Source: Planctomycetota bacterium | Lineage (GTDB): Bacteria; Planctomycetota; Phycisphaerae; Sedimentisphaerales; Anaerobacaceae | Length of the DNA stretch: 64,000 nt | Direction: 5' to 3' | Assembly: GCA_014384025.1 (NCBI GenBank) | Contig: JACNGQ010000162.1 | Span: forward strand, 1 to 64,000 | Shown here: piece by piece, positions 1 to 8,950 of the stretch | Numbering within the stretch: position 1 is the stretch's first letter | Layout: each line of letters opens with the position of its first letter | The notes under the pieces: model-generated | The model's database searches: none | What the model was told of the DNA's origin: nothing | Seen by the model: only the letters and a program-made list of their open reading frames with translations | Made by a program: the position numbers and the translations under genes

Positions 1-181
1 ACAGAAAATCTTGACTACTTAATCAACAGATGTCAGAAAATGCCCTTCTGTTCCCTTAAAAACGTTCAAAACTCGTAATTCCTAAGATTATCCCTATCAG
101 TAGCAAAACCTCCTATAAAACATAAATTACCACCAATATTTTTTAAATCAACCACAAATTTAGTCCGTTTTTTCATAAAAC

Positions 182-209
182 TTGACAAATTGTAGTGTGT
201 TTGTATTCT
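182..209 (+). promoter_or_regulatory. Candidate sigma-70 promoter upstream of signal peptidase gene
   Basis: A perfect TTGACA at 182-187 is followed after 16 bases by TATTCT at 204-209, which matches the -10 consensus at four of six bases. It lies about 95 bases before the GTG start at 304. The rest of 1-303 is AT-rich and holds no gene I can support. Confidence 0.4.
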
Positions 210-303
210 AAAAGGGTGCAACAGCGGCCGGGATTGCTCTGAACAAAAAGAATTTCGGGATGTTATACGTAAACCATATATACATTGTTAGGCGTCGTCG
301 ACA

Positions 304-909
304 GTGAAGAGAACTAAGTATAGATTGTTAATAACTGTAGTAGTTGCTGGTGCATCTCTATTAATGCTAACCGTTCTTTGTAGACTTTTTTGGTTGCATC
401 CGATTCGTATCGCAGGTCGTAGCATGGAGTTATCTCTGAAGATTGACGATATTGTATTTGTTAATAAGTTGTCGTACTTTGTCAGAGAACCTAAAAAAGG
501 AGATGTGGTCTTCATCGATACAACCAAGTTACCGCTTAAACCAGCTGCCAGAGATAAGCGATGGATAAAACGTGTTGTTGGAAATCCTGGAGACAGGATT
601 AGCATCCACCCTCCGTATGTCCATATTAATGGTGACCCGTTAAACTCTCCGGAGATATTTGCTACAATTAGCGAGCGAAAAAAAGGCTATCAAGGTTATC
701 TCTTACCCGATATAACAAAACACCCAAATTCTATTATCAAGAGGGACACAGATGAAATCGTTCTTGCCGATAACGAATACTTCTTACTCGGTGATAACAC
801 ATCGAATAGCCATGATAGCCGTCACTTTGGCCCAGTTCCTCGGTCTGCGATTATCGGAAAACTCTCATGGATAATCGCTCCTAGCAAAAGACGAGGGATT
901 GTCAAATAA
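304..909 (+). CDS. lepB: Signal peptidase I
   Basis: Type I signal peptidase (S26 family), which removes Sec and Tat leaders at the outer face of the cytoplasmic membrane. One N-terminal membrane segment spans about residues 8-30. The catalytic serine is Ser40 in GRSME, and the general-base lysine is Lys89 in IKRVVGNPGD. The C-terminal box GDNTSNSHDSRHFGPVP fits the family's GDN-SxDSR motif. At 201 aa it is a short bacterial form with a single anchor. The start is GTG at 304 with no clear Shine-Dalgarno, so the exact start is uncertain. The serine box is slightly atypical: the usual SMxPTL reads SMELSL, without the proline. It stands alone, with a candidate promoter upstream. The many exported proteins in this window would be its substrates, but it is probably not the only copy in the genome. 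Confidence 0.9.
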   Translation: MKRTKYRLLITVVVAGASLLMLTVLCRLFWLHPIRIAGRSMELSLKIDDIVFVNKLSYFVREPKKGDVVFIDTTKLPLKPAARDKRWIKRVVGNPGDRISIHPPYVHINGDPLNSPEIFATISERKKGYQGYLLPDITKHPNSIIKRDTDEIVLADNEYFLLGDNTSNSHDSRHFGPVPRSAIIGKLSWIIAPSKRRGIVK

Positions 910-1068
910 CATTAATTTCGAACAAAGCAATCCAGGGCACTTCTTGATCGCTACGCGTTCAAATGTCTCCTGATCTTATATTTAGTGAACGAATAACCGA
1001 ACGCCATTGGTGAGTGCCGCCGTGTATACTACTATGCGTTTGAAGAGAAGATTTGGTATTGAACAGAC

Positions 1069-1848
1069 TCAATCGGGGACAACAACATCGTATCTGGGTT
1101 CATATCCCCGATGCCAATACTGCGACCACAAATCCTCCAACTCTACGGCGGCTATGTGAGTATCGACGTAACTGAGATTGATTGCCCGACGGTGTCTGGC
1201 GATACAAAACCTGTGCATACTGGCTATCTGGCCGTTATCGCCATCAAATGAGTTCGACGGAGGCGGATCGGTGCTTCGAGGCCAGGCGTCCACCCACATC
1301 CCATCGCCAAACAAAGGAACATCAGGTCGAGTATCAGAGAAGCTCTGGTAGTAACGGCCGTGTTCCGGATTGCTCGTCTCAACCTGATAATATCCTGCCG
1401 GCTGAAGCCATGAATTGATCGTGTAGCTGCCCTCAGCATAGCTTTCGCCAACGCCACCCCACCAGAAGGCCCAGGATCGAGTAGCGGTGCCCCGCTGCAA
1501 AGACTCGCCATCAGCCCGCTCTGTCACGGATGGGCAAATGATCACTTGCATGATACCTTCGAAGGCGGCCTGTGGATCTTTCTCGTATCGCTTGTCCCCG
1601 ATAAAGGGAGCAATCAAGTGGAACCAATATGGGTTGCTGGGCCCACCTACCCCCATAACCTTGCCGTCATAGTTTTCTGTGTAACATACCATTGCCAGCG
1701 TCTGCTGTCTGAGCTGAGAGGAGCAAACAACTTTCTTTGTTTGCTCCCGTACTCTGCCTAAGGCGGGTAACAGAATGGCCAGAAGCAAAGCAATTATTGC
1801 AATGACAACCAATAACTCAATCAGGGTAAAACCATATCGCCTATTCAT
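1069..1848 (-). CDS. Prepilin-type N-terminal cleavage/methylation domain protein
   Basis: An exported pseudopilin-like protein. The leader MNRRYGFTLIELL is a class III (type IV prepilin) signal cut before the phenylalanine by prepilin peptidase. A hydrophobic helix LLVVIAIIALLLAILLPAL follows, and then a mainly soluble domain with several Trp and Cys residues. The C-terminal stretch YVDTHIAAVELEDLW is the kind of ending seen in the very numerous prepilin-like proteins of Phycisphaerae. The frame is open further upstream from a TTG at 1872, but an AAGGAG sits 10 bases before the ATG at 1848, so I take 1848 as the start (259 aa). No pilus or type II secretion genes are next to it, and its specific role is unknown. 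The gene is monocistronic. Confidence 0.8.
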   Translation of the reverse strand: MNRRYGFTLIELLVVIAIIALLLAILLPALGRVREQTKKVVCSSQLRQQTLAMVCYTENYDGKVMGVGGPSNPYWFHLIAPFIGDKRYEKDPQAAFEGIMQVIICPSVTERADGESLQRGTATRSWAFWWGGVGESYAEGSYTINSWLQPAGYYQVETSNPEHGRYYQSFSDTRPDVPLFGDGMWVDAWPRSTDPPPSNSFDGDNGQIASMHRFCIARHRRAINLSYVDTHIAAVELEDLWSQYWHRGYEPRYDVVVPD

Positions 1849-2325
1849 AGCTCGCCAACTCCTTCGGTCCAACCTGCCAGCTTTGGCCAGGCTCCAACTA
1901 ATCTATATATTTTCACATGACTTTCAAAAAATGTCAAGTACTTTTTGTACAGAGGAACCAGAAAATTATCATATGAATATTGACTTGAAGGGCCAACCCA
2001 GCCATTATACTGTGCAACAAAGCGCGTAACAACTACGTTCGTTTAGGCTACTTTCACGCTTTTAGTTGTGCTTCGGCCAGCATTCAAATGATTAATGATG
2101 ATTTACTATTGATTATTTAAGAAATCCTGCTTTCGCAGGAGGTACTTTAAAAAGATACAGACCCGTTCGGCTATGCTCAGGATGAAGGGGGATATAGCAT
2201 TTCTACAGCAGGTAGAATAAATATCGACAAGCTAATCAGGATTTAGACCCGGATTTCGTAAGTAGTAAGTAATAATTGTACTGGAATCGAGCCGCATACT
2301 ATTTTATTATGGCGGTTGTCAGGCA
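1849..2325. other. Intergenic region with degenerate dispersed repeat
   Basis: No gene is supported here. A perfect hairpin TCCTGC-TTTC-GCAGGA lies at 2125-2140, followed at 2160-2195 by CCCGTTCGGCTATGCTCAGGATGA. This resembles the other 'GGAATGACA'-type intergenic repeats at 2871 and 3863. The decamer ACCCGGATTT occurs at 2247-2256 and again at 8844. Confidence 0.45.
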
Positions 2326-2823
2326 ATGAATGAAAGGGACGAAATGCAGTCAACTATTTCAATAAAGCCTCACCATTTTGTGGATATTATTACCTCATTT
2401 GGTACCGGCAACAGGATATTTACGCCTCATCCCTACGGGCATGCCGTTCATACCGTTTCAGAAATAATTGATAGTAACAGAGAAGTTTGTTTGAAGATAG
2501 AATTAGGCATAGATGATATTTGCAGACCATGTGCCCACAATGCTGCCGGCTTTTGTGACGATACAATTGATACATCCTACCGCCCTTCAGCACCATCATC
2601 GAAAAATAAGTGGAACCTTTTAATTGATCAACGATGGTGTGAGAGATTGGGAATCAAGCAAGGTGATCGGCTCAAAGCACGCGAATTGTGTGAACGGATT
2701 CGAGATAAAATGGGTGATATTACAGATATTTATCATGAGGTCCCCGCACATATGACTGCTGAGAGAAGCACCAATCTTGTTAGAGGTCTTGAATACTACT
2801 TGAGACAGGAAGAGGAATTTTAG
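2326..2823 (+). CDS. Small Cys-motif protein, DUF1284-like
   Basis: A 165-aa soluble protein without signal peptide or membrane segment. The N-terminal half has a PHH motif (residues 15-17), a HPYGH motif (35-39) and the cysteine cluster DDICRPC...GFC (Cys66, Cys69, Cys77). This resembles the DUF1284 family of suspected metal or Fe-S binding proteins. The assignment is by eye and only moderate. The C-terminal half is charged and helical. Two starts are possible: ATG 2326, with a weak ribosome site, or ATG 2344, with AAAGGGA just upstream. It stands alone between two intergenic repeat regions, so context gives no function. Confidence 0.6.
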   Translation: MNERDEMQSTISIKPHHFVDIITSFGTGNRIFTPHPYGHAVHTVSEIIDSNREVCLKIELGIDDICRPCAHNAAGFCDDTIDTSYRPSAPSSKNKWNLLIDQRWCERLGIKQGDRLKARELCERIRDKMGDITDIYHEVPAHMTAERSTNLVRGLEYYLRQEEEF

Positions 2824-2870
2824 TGAATTAGAGATCAGGGAAATTAACAGATGGACGAGAGAAGATGGAC

Positions 2871-2945
2871 GAGGATTCGGAGCTTTCGCGGAATGACAAA
2901 TCCGGGCAACCACATGGGATTGCCCCCTACGGGAGAATGACAAAT
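2871..2945. repeat. Dispersed intergenic repeat unit with hairpin
   Basis: The unit reads GATTCGGAGCTTTCGCGGAATGACAA and is followed by an imperfect hairpin GGGCAACC(2904-2911)/GGATTGCCC(2917-2925) and a second GAATGACAA. The first part recurs with few changes at about 3867-3893. It lies between the gene ending at 2823 and the convergent gene ending at 2970. Confidence 0.5.
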
Positions 2946-2969
2946 CGTATTGCGTATGGAATAGTCCGG

Positions 2970-3623
2970 TCAGGCGGCGTATTTCAGGACGGCGATGAAG
3001 TGACATGCGGTGCCGGCGATAACAAAGAGGTGCCAAACGAAATGGGCATAGGGAATCCGTTTGGCCGCGTAAAAGCCCACGCCCGCTGTGTAGGCGACTC
3101 CTCCCGCCGCCAACCAAAAGAGTCCCTGCGACGGCATGTTGAGCCACAGGGGCTTTACGGCAATTATGATAAGCCAGCCCATGGCAAGATATAAAAGCGT
3201 TGAGAGCTTTTTGTACCTTACGCCCCCGATAGACTTAAGGGCGACACCCACAACAGCTATGCCCCAAACGAGACCAAACAGAGTCCAGCCCCATGCACCT
3301 CGAAGTACTCCAAGCGTGAACGGGGTATAAGTGCCGGCAATCAGCAGGAAGATGGCGCTGTGGTCAAGAATACGTAATACCCGTTTGGCCTTACTGCCCG
3401 GCAATATGTGGTAAAGCGCGGATGTAATGTACAGCAGGACCATTGTGAACGCGAAGATGCTCGCGCCTACAATTGCAGATGGGCTGTAACGCTGAACGGC
3501 GGAAACAATAAGAACCGGGGAGACAGCGACTGCCGCCAGGAAAGCTACGCCGTGGCTAACGCTGTTGGCGATTTCCTCCCTGTGGGACTGAGCACGTTTC
3601 TGTGATTCGAGTGACTTTGTCAT
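2970..3623 (-). CDS. Hemolysin III / PAQR family membrane protein
   Basis: A 217-aa integral membrane protein of the HlyIII (YqfA/TrhA) branch of the PAQR superfamily, with about seven transmembrane helices from residue 25 to the end. The family's conserved metal-site residues are present: SHGVAF near the first helix, SALYH in the second or third helix, LDHSAIF with the following GTYTPF, and HFVWH in the last helix. Bacterial members influence membrane lipid or energy homeostasis; the haemolysin name is historical. The ATG at 3623 has GAGGA about 10 bases upstream. The gene is monocistronic, with intergenic repeats on both sides. Confidence 0.9.
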   Translation of the reverse strand: MTKSLESQKRAQSHREEIANSVSHGVAFLAAVAVSPVLIVSAVQRYSPSAIVGASIFAFTMVLLYITSALYHILPGSKAKRVLRILDHSAIFLLIAGTYTPFTLGVLRGAWGWTLFGLVWGIAVVGVALKSIGGVRYKKLSTLLYLAMGWLIIIAVKPLWLNMPSQGLFWLAAGGVAYTAGVGFYAAKRIPYAHFVWHLFVIAGTACHFIAVLKYAA

Positions 3624-3815
3624 GGAAACAAATCCTCTACGGTCTCACTATGTATATATGGTTTCGGTATAAAACGCCAAACAGATTCGTATCCCACATA
3701 AATTCGTATCTCGTATCTTGTGAAGCGTGAAGCGCCGGCAAAGTATGCACATTTTAAGAAAAATCCACAGTTGTGCATCAAGTCTTTACGTGTAGAGGAT
3801 AACAGAAGAGAAATT

Positions 3816-3905
3816 AAAAATCAAAATGTAAAAAGCAAAATTACAGTGTAAAAATCAAAATCTGGATTCGGAGTTTTCACAGGAATGACAAGGGACAGCA
3901 TGTGC
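3816..3905. repeat. AT-rich direct repeats plus second copy of the intergenic repeat
   Basis: Within the 475-base gap 3624-4098, which holds no supported gene, TAAAAATCAAAAT occurs twice (about 3816 and 3849). A further copy of the GATTCGGAG-TTT-C-GGAATGACA unit lies at about 3867-3893. The rest of the gap shows nothing I can name. Confidence 0.45.
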
Positions 3906-4098
3906 TGAAGCCCATCATACAGGCTTTCTTTTATATTGAAATTATATTGAAATGTATTGTTATTAGCCGGTGGTTCTGATAGAATTTCGAATTGGCAATT
4001 TCGCGGGGCTGATAATGCGGTTCGGCGATTGAAAGCCTTGAGTTTTATATGTGTTTGCATGTAGAAATATTTTAACTATTTGAAGTAGGAGGCAACCC

Positions 4099-5427
4099 AT
4101 GAGGCGAGTAAAAAAGAAACAGTTAAGCAGGCGCCAGTTCATTCGAGGTGCCGCGACAACGGTTGGAGGGCTAATGGCGTTTCCGACGATCATTAGCTCG
4201 ACCGCCTTAGGCAGAGACGGAAAAGTTCCGGCCAGTGAGCGTATTGTTTTAGGCGGTATCGGCATTGGTAACCGCGGCACACATGACCTGAATTGGATGC
4301 TGCCGGAGTCGGATGTGCAATTTGTCGCAGTTTGCGACCCGCAGAGGGCACGTGCCGAGAAAGTTAAGGGAATAGTGGATACGCGGTACGGTAACAAGGA
4401 TTGCAAGATATATCACAACACGCCGGAATTTTTAGCTGAACGTACCGACATTGACGCCCTGCTTGTTACGACCGGCGACCGCTGGCATGCATTAGCTTCG
4501 ATAATGGCGATGCGGGCGGGTAAGGATGTTTATTCCGAAAAGCCATCGGCCATGACTATCGCAGAAGGCCAGGGGGTGGTGGAAACAGCGAAGCGCTATC
4601 GCCGGATTTATCAAACCGGCACACAGCGGCTGAGTGAGGGCAATTTCACTTTTTGCAACGAGGTTCTTCGAATCGGCCGTCTCGGGGATATACACACCGT
4701 TCGTGCACATATTGCTCCCTGGGATGCGGCTGAAATGAGACACGATTGGCTGGAAGCCCAACCCCTGCCGCCGAAGGAAGAGGTGGACTGGGACCAATGG
4801 CTTGGCCCGTGTCCATGGCGGCCTTATAACGCCGAATACACACGCGGGGGCTGGCGGGGTCATTACGATTTCCATACAAGCTGCATTGGGGAATGGGGTG
4901 CTCATACATTCGCATCTTGCCAGGTGGCCATTGGTGCGGCAGACACGGCACCAGTCGAATACGGATATGTGGAAAACGAAAGCGGCGACGGGATGGTGAC
5001 CAAGTTTGCCAACGGTATAAAGATGATCCTTGAACGCGATATGGACAAGAAATACTGGCGCGGCTCGTGCGGCGTCCGTTATGAGGGAACCCGTGGATGG
5101 GTAGCAGCGGCTGACGGTTATTCGAAGCCGGATGTTTCTTCGCCTGCTATGATGGATGACTTCAGGAAAGTTGTCTATGACTATGTAGCCCGTACGGGGC
5201 GACCGATGAGCCATGTGCGTGATTTCTTAGACTGCGTTAAGTCACGCCGGCAGACCGTGGCCAATCCGGTAGTGATGCATCGGACTATGACTGCGGTGCA
5301 CGCGGCCAATATCTGCATGTGGCTGAAACGCGACTTGAAATATGACCCCGTTAAAGAAGAGTTCATCAACGACCCTGAAGCCAATCGCATGCGCAGCCGT
5401 GCAATGCGTGAGCCCTGGATCATATAA
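4099..5427 (+). CDS. Gfo/Idh/MocA family oxidoreductase, Tat-exported
   Basis: A predicted NAD(P)-dependent sugar or polyol dehydrogenase family protein. It begins with a twin-arginine leader (SRRQFIRG, residues 10-17, then a hydrophobic stretch to about 37). A Rossmann domain (GGIGIGNRG) follows, and then the family's E-K-P motif at residues 147-149, whose lysine is the usual catalytic residue. The substrate-side motif is WGAHTFAS. The start is fixed by AGGAGG just before the ATG. A HEAT-repeat gene follows 20 bases downstream and another Gfo/Idh/MocA gene after that, so the three are probably one operon. Export of a folded dinucleotide-dependent enzyme through Tat is typical of Planctomycetota paralogues. 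The substrate cannot be read from sequence. Confidence 0.88.
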   Translation: MRRVKKKQLSRRQFIRGAATTVGGLMAFPTIISSTALGRDGKVPASERIVLGGIGIGNRGTHDLNWMLPESDVQFVAVCDPQRARAEKVKGIVDTRYGNKDCKIYHNTPEFLAERTDIDALLVTTGDRWHALASIMAMRAGKDVYSEKPSAMTIAEGQGVVETAKRYRRIYQTGTQRLSEGNFTFCNEVLRIGRLGDIHTVRAHIAPWDAAEMRHDWLEAQPLPPKEEVDWDQWLGPCPWRPYNAEYTRGGWRGHYDFHTSCIGEWGAHTFASCQVAIGAADTAPVEYGYVENESGDGMVTKFANGIKMILERDMDKKYWRGSCGVRYEGTRGWVAAADGYSKPDVSSPAMMDDFRKVVYDYVARTGRPMSHVRDFLDCVKSRRQTVANPVVMHRTMTAVHAANICMWLKRDLKYDPVKEEFINDPEANRMRSRAMREPWII

Positions 5428-5447
5428 ACCCGGAAGGAGACCAAGAC

Positions 5448-7394
5448 ATGTTAAAGTCAAAAATTAAATATATGCTTATCATTGCCCTGCTGCTTGCCTG
5501 CGGGGTGCAAACGTTCGGACAGACGGTCGTACCTGCGACTAAGCAGGAGGTGGACAAACTTGTTGCCGTGCTGAAATCGAATGCCGAAATCAAGGAAAAG
5601 ATGGATGCCTGTCGCTTGCTGAGTATCGTTGGGACTAAAGATGCCATCTCGCCGTTAGCTTCGCTGCTCGGTGACGAGCAACTCTCTCATATGGCCCGCT
5701 ACGGGCTTGAGCCGATTCCCGAGGCGGCAGTTGACGAGGCTTTTCGAAATGCACTTGGGAAACTCAAAGGCAGGCCGCTGGTTGGTGTAATAGGCAGTAT
5801 CGGTGTGCGGCGCGATGCAAAGGCAGTCGAACCGTTGAAGGAAATGCTTATGCAGCATGATTTAGATGATGATGTGACTTCGGCGATAGTTCGGGCATTA
5901 GGCAAAATCGGTAACTCGGCGGCATCTGAAATCCTTACGACTGCTCTTGAACATACGTCCGACGAAAATCGTCTCGCAGTGTGCGAGGGTTTGTTCCGCT
6001 GCGCCGAAAATCTTGCAAGCCGGGGCAAACGCAGAGAGGCAGTCGCTATTTACGACCAAATGCGTAAATTGGATTCACCGCATCAGGTTCGTGCCGGGGC
6101 ATTGCGCGGAGCAATCCTGACCAGCAGCAGCGGCCTGAAATTGCTGCAAGAGCACATGCGCAGCGACGACTACATTTTGTTCTCGGCGGCCGTACAAACC
6201 GCTCAGGAATTGACAGGTACCGGGGTAACCAAGACCTTGACCGAAGAGTTAAATAATCTTCCAGCCGACAATCAAATTCTGGTAATCCAGACACTCGGTA
6301 AACGTGCGGACGCGGAGGCTTTGCCTGCGTTGTTCAGTTTAGCCAAGAGGGGTGCCAAATCTGTTCGCATTGCGTCCATCCAGTCTATGTCGGAAATTGG
6401 CGATGCTGCGGCAGTACCTGTGCTTGTTGAACTGCTGAACGAAACTGATAGTGAGATTTCGGAGGCTGCTCAAGAAAGCTTAGCTTCGGTGCCCGGTCAC
6501 CAGGCCGATCAGGCTGTAATAGAGATGGTAAACAGCAGCCAGGTAAGCCTACGTCTGACTGCTCTCGAGCTGGTCAGTCGTCGGTGGATGACCTCAAGTG
6601 TTCCTGCATTGCTGAAAGCCGCCGCTGACAACGACCAGAAAATCCGTTCTTCTGCGCTGAGAAAAGTGGGCGAGCTGGGCAGCCTTACCGAATTGCCGGC
6701 GCTGCTCGATCTGCTTATTAAGTTTAAGACTTCACAAGACCTGAGTGCTGTTGAGCGGGCTTTGAGTGCTATCTGTATGAAAGCCGATAATCGCGAATCA
6801 TACGCTCCGAAGCTTACGGGTTTGCTGGGCCGGGTCCAACCCATGCAAAAGGTTGCCTTGCTGCATGTTCTTGGCGTCATTGGGGGGGCGGACTCTCTTG
6901 GGGCAGTACGAGCAGAAATCAATAATCCCAATGAAGTGGTCCGTGAAGCCGCTATCAGCGCGCTTTGTTCATGGAAAACAGCGGATGCAGCGCCTCATTT
7001 GCTTGCGTTGGCCAAGGAATCGCCGTTTTCGTCTCGAAAGACAACGACTTTACGTGGCTATATCAACCTGGTTCGAGATGAGAGTCTTTCAACCGAGAAG
7101 AAACTTGAGATGTGCAGGGAGGCAAGTGCGTTGATTCAGCGCAACGAAGAAAAGAAGCTTCTGCTTGGTGTGCTGGGCACGGTGGCGTCGACTGAGGCAC
7201 TGTCGATGGCAATGGCGTATATGGGTGATCCGTTGGTCAGGAACGAGTCGTGCTTCGCGGTCGTGGCGATTTGTGAGAAGATAGTCCTGCAAAAGCCCGA
7301 CGAGGTTGCCGACGCAATAGGAAAGGTATTGAAATCTACCAATAATAGAAATGTAACTCGTCGCGCAAAGGCAATATTGGATAAAGCCAAGTAA
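5448..7394 (+). CDS. Exported HEAT-repeat protein
   Basis: A 648-aa protein with a Sec signal peptide (residues 1-24, ending AFGQ-like QTFGQ), followed almost entirely by HEAT-type alpha-helical repeats. The recurring pattern is D-A-V/L-P-x-L-x-x-L-L with spacing of about 30-40 residues, for example AVPVLVELL, AVEPLKEML and ELPALLDLL. Such solenoids bind proteins and have no catalytic motif. GGAAGGAG lies 8 bases before the ATG. It is flanked on both sides by Tat-exported Gfo/Idh/MocA genes in the same direction, so a role as a periplasmic scaffold or partner of those oxidoreductases is a reasonable inference. No direct evidence supports this. Confidence 0.8.
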   Translation: MLKSKIKYMLIIALLLACGVQTFGQTVVPATKQEVDKLVAVLKSNAEIKEKMDACRLLSIVGTKDAISPLASLLGDEQLSHMARYGLEPIPEAAVDEAFRNALGKLKGRPLVGVIGSIGVRRDAKAVEPLKEMLMQHDLDDDVTSAIVRALGKIGNSAASEILTTALEHTSDENRLAVCEGLFRCAENLASRGKRREAVAIYDQMRKLDSPHQVRAGALRGAILTSSSGLKLLQEHMRSDDYILFSAAVQTAQELTGTGVTKTLTEELNNLPADNQILVIQTLGKRADAEALPALFSLAKRGAKSVRIASIQSMSEIGDAAAVPVLVELLNETDSEISEAAQESLASVPGHQADQAVIEMVNSSQVSLRLTALELVSRRWMTSSVPALLKAAADNDQKIRSSALRKVGELGSLTELPALLDLLIKFKTSQDLSAVERALSAICMKADNRESYAPKLTGLLGRVQPMQKVALLHVLGVIGGADSLGAVRAEINNPNEVVREAAISALCSWKTADAAPHLLALAKESPFSSRKTTTLRGYINLVRDESLSTEKKLEMCREASALIQRNEEKKLLLGVLGTVASTEALSMAMAYMGDPLVRNESCFAVVAICEKIVLQKPDEVADAIGKVLKSTNNRNVTRRAKAILDKAK

Positions 7395-7468
7395 ACCATT
7401 GTATAAAAGCAGCTAGTTGTGATAATCGAGGTATTAACGGGTAGATAGTATGATGGAGGTTTTTGAGA

Positions 7469-8795
7469 ATGAATAATCATTCATTAACACGACGTGATTT
7501 TCTGAAGAAATCTGCAATTACGGCGGGAGCTGTGGCTTTTCCTTATTTCATACCGGCCTCGGCATTGGGAGCTGATGGCGTGAACCCGTCTGATAAGATT
7601 GTAGTCGGATACTGGGGTACAGGCAGCCAGGGTTCAGGTAATGCAAAGGGTTTTACAGGTAAATCGGATGTTCAAGCCGTGGCTGTTTGTGATGTCAACC
7701 CCGGAGGGACAAACTATGCTGGAAATCGGCTGGCCGGTCGTGAACCTACTATTAAGGCCATTGAGGACATGTATGCCAAGCAAAAAGGAGCGGGTTAAGG
7801 GCATCAAGGGGTACAGCGATTTTCGTGAATTTCTTCAACACAAAGACCTGGATGCTGTCGTCATTTCGCTGCCGGACCACTGGCACGCTCTTGCGGCGGT
7901 TGCGGCAGCGAAAGCAGGTCTGGATATGTATAGCGAAAAACCTATGGCTCGAACGATCTTCGAAGCACGTGAGATGGTAAAGGCCGTGCGAAGGTATAGC
8001 CGGATCTTCCAGACCGGCAGCCAGCAACGTTCGGACCGGCGTTTCCGTCATGCCTGTGAGCTTGCCAGAAACGGGTATCTTGGAGAGCTTCAAGAGGTAT
8101 ATGCGAAAGTTAGAGGCATCTCCCGTCCGTGTCCTTTAGGAGGTGAGCCCGTGCCCGAGGGCTTTGATTTCGATATGTGGCTTGGTTCGGCTCCGGAAGC
8201 AACCTATCACCCGAAGCGTGTAAGCGGCAGTTATGACTGCTTCGGTACTGCGTGGCGTTCGTGGCGAGAGTATTCCGCCGGTCATATGAGTGACTGGGGG
8301 GCCCATCATTTTGATATTGCCCAATGGGGTATGGGTATGGATGGCAATGGCCCTGTTGAGATTACACCCGGATCAGGCGAAAATGCCGATGGCCTTACTT
8401 TCCGATATGCTAATGGGATTGGGCTTATCAAGCAGCGCGGTCCGCATGAAGGTGATGTGCAATTTATAGGAGACAAGGGCTGGGTCGGGGTGAGCCGCGG
8501 CAGGATATGGGCATCTTCCGACCTCCTGTTAAGTCTCAGGATGAAGCCCAATGATGAGCACCTCTACGAGAGCAGAGATCATAAACAGGACTTTCTGGAC
8601 TGCGTTCGCAGCCGCAAGCGTCCCATCTGTGATGTCGAGATCGGGTGCAGTTCGGTGACGATTTGTCTTCTTGGAGAGATTGTTACACGTTTGAATCGTC
8701 CCCTGAAGTGGGACCCGAAGGGATGGCGGTTTGTGGATGATCGCGAGGCAGAAGGTCTTGTGAAGAGGCCGATGCGCAGCCCGTGGATTTTGTAA
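7469..8795 (+). pseudogene. Gfo/Idh/MocA oxidoreductase, Tat leader, interrupted by a +1 frameshift
   Basis: The first frame (ATG 7469, GGAGG 9 bases upstream) encodes a Tat leader (TRRDFLKK) and the first half of a Rossmann domain, and ends at TAA 7798. The remainder continues in the next frame without a start of its own. It includes the lysine motif EKPMAR, the WGAHHFD substrate motif and a complete C-terminus ending PMRSPWIL. One extra base between about 7782 and 7794, next to an A5 and a G3 run, explains the break: YAKQKGAG would join to VKGIKGYSDF. The rest shows no other damage, so this is a recent mutation or a sequencing or assembly error. Programmed shifting is not suggested by any known slippery motif. 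It belongs with the oxidoreductase and HEAT genes upstream. Confidence 0.75.
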
Positions 8796-8950
8796 AAACG
8801 GATCCGCCATGCCATCCGGCTGTGCAGGCTCAAAATATTTTAAACCCGGATTTCTCAAGAAGTTCGTGATAAATGAACTGTGGTTTGGCAGTATAGAGCC
8901 TATGGAGACCACTCAAGCCAGTTTCAACCATCTGTTACAGGAGAACCCTG

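Noticed and set aside
1069-1848. Pilus or type II secretion locus
   Set aside because: Only a single prepilin-like gene is present, with no assembly ATPase, platform protein or peptidase nearby. Such lone genes are common in planctomycetes.
1775-2029. Plus-strand 84-aa frame over the prepilin gene start
   Set aside because: It overlaps the leader of the minus-strand prepilin-like gene and has no ribosome site or family features.
7782-7798. Programmed +1 frameshifting in the oxidoreductase gene
   Set aside because: No known shift signal such as a rare-codon or stop context with conserved flanks is visible. Mutation or sequence error is simpler.
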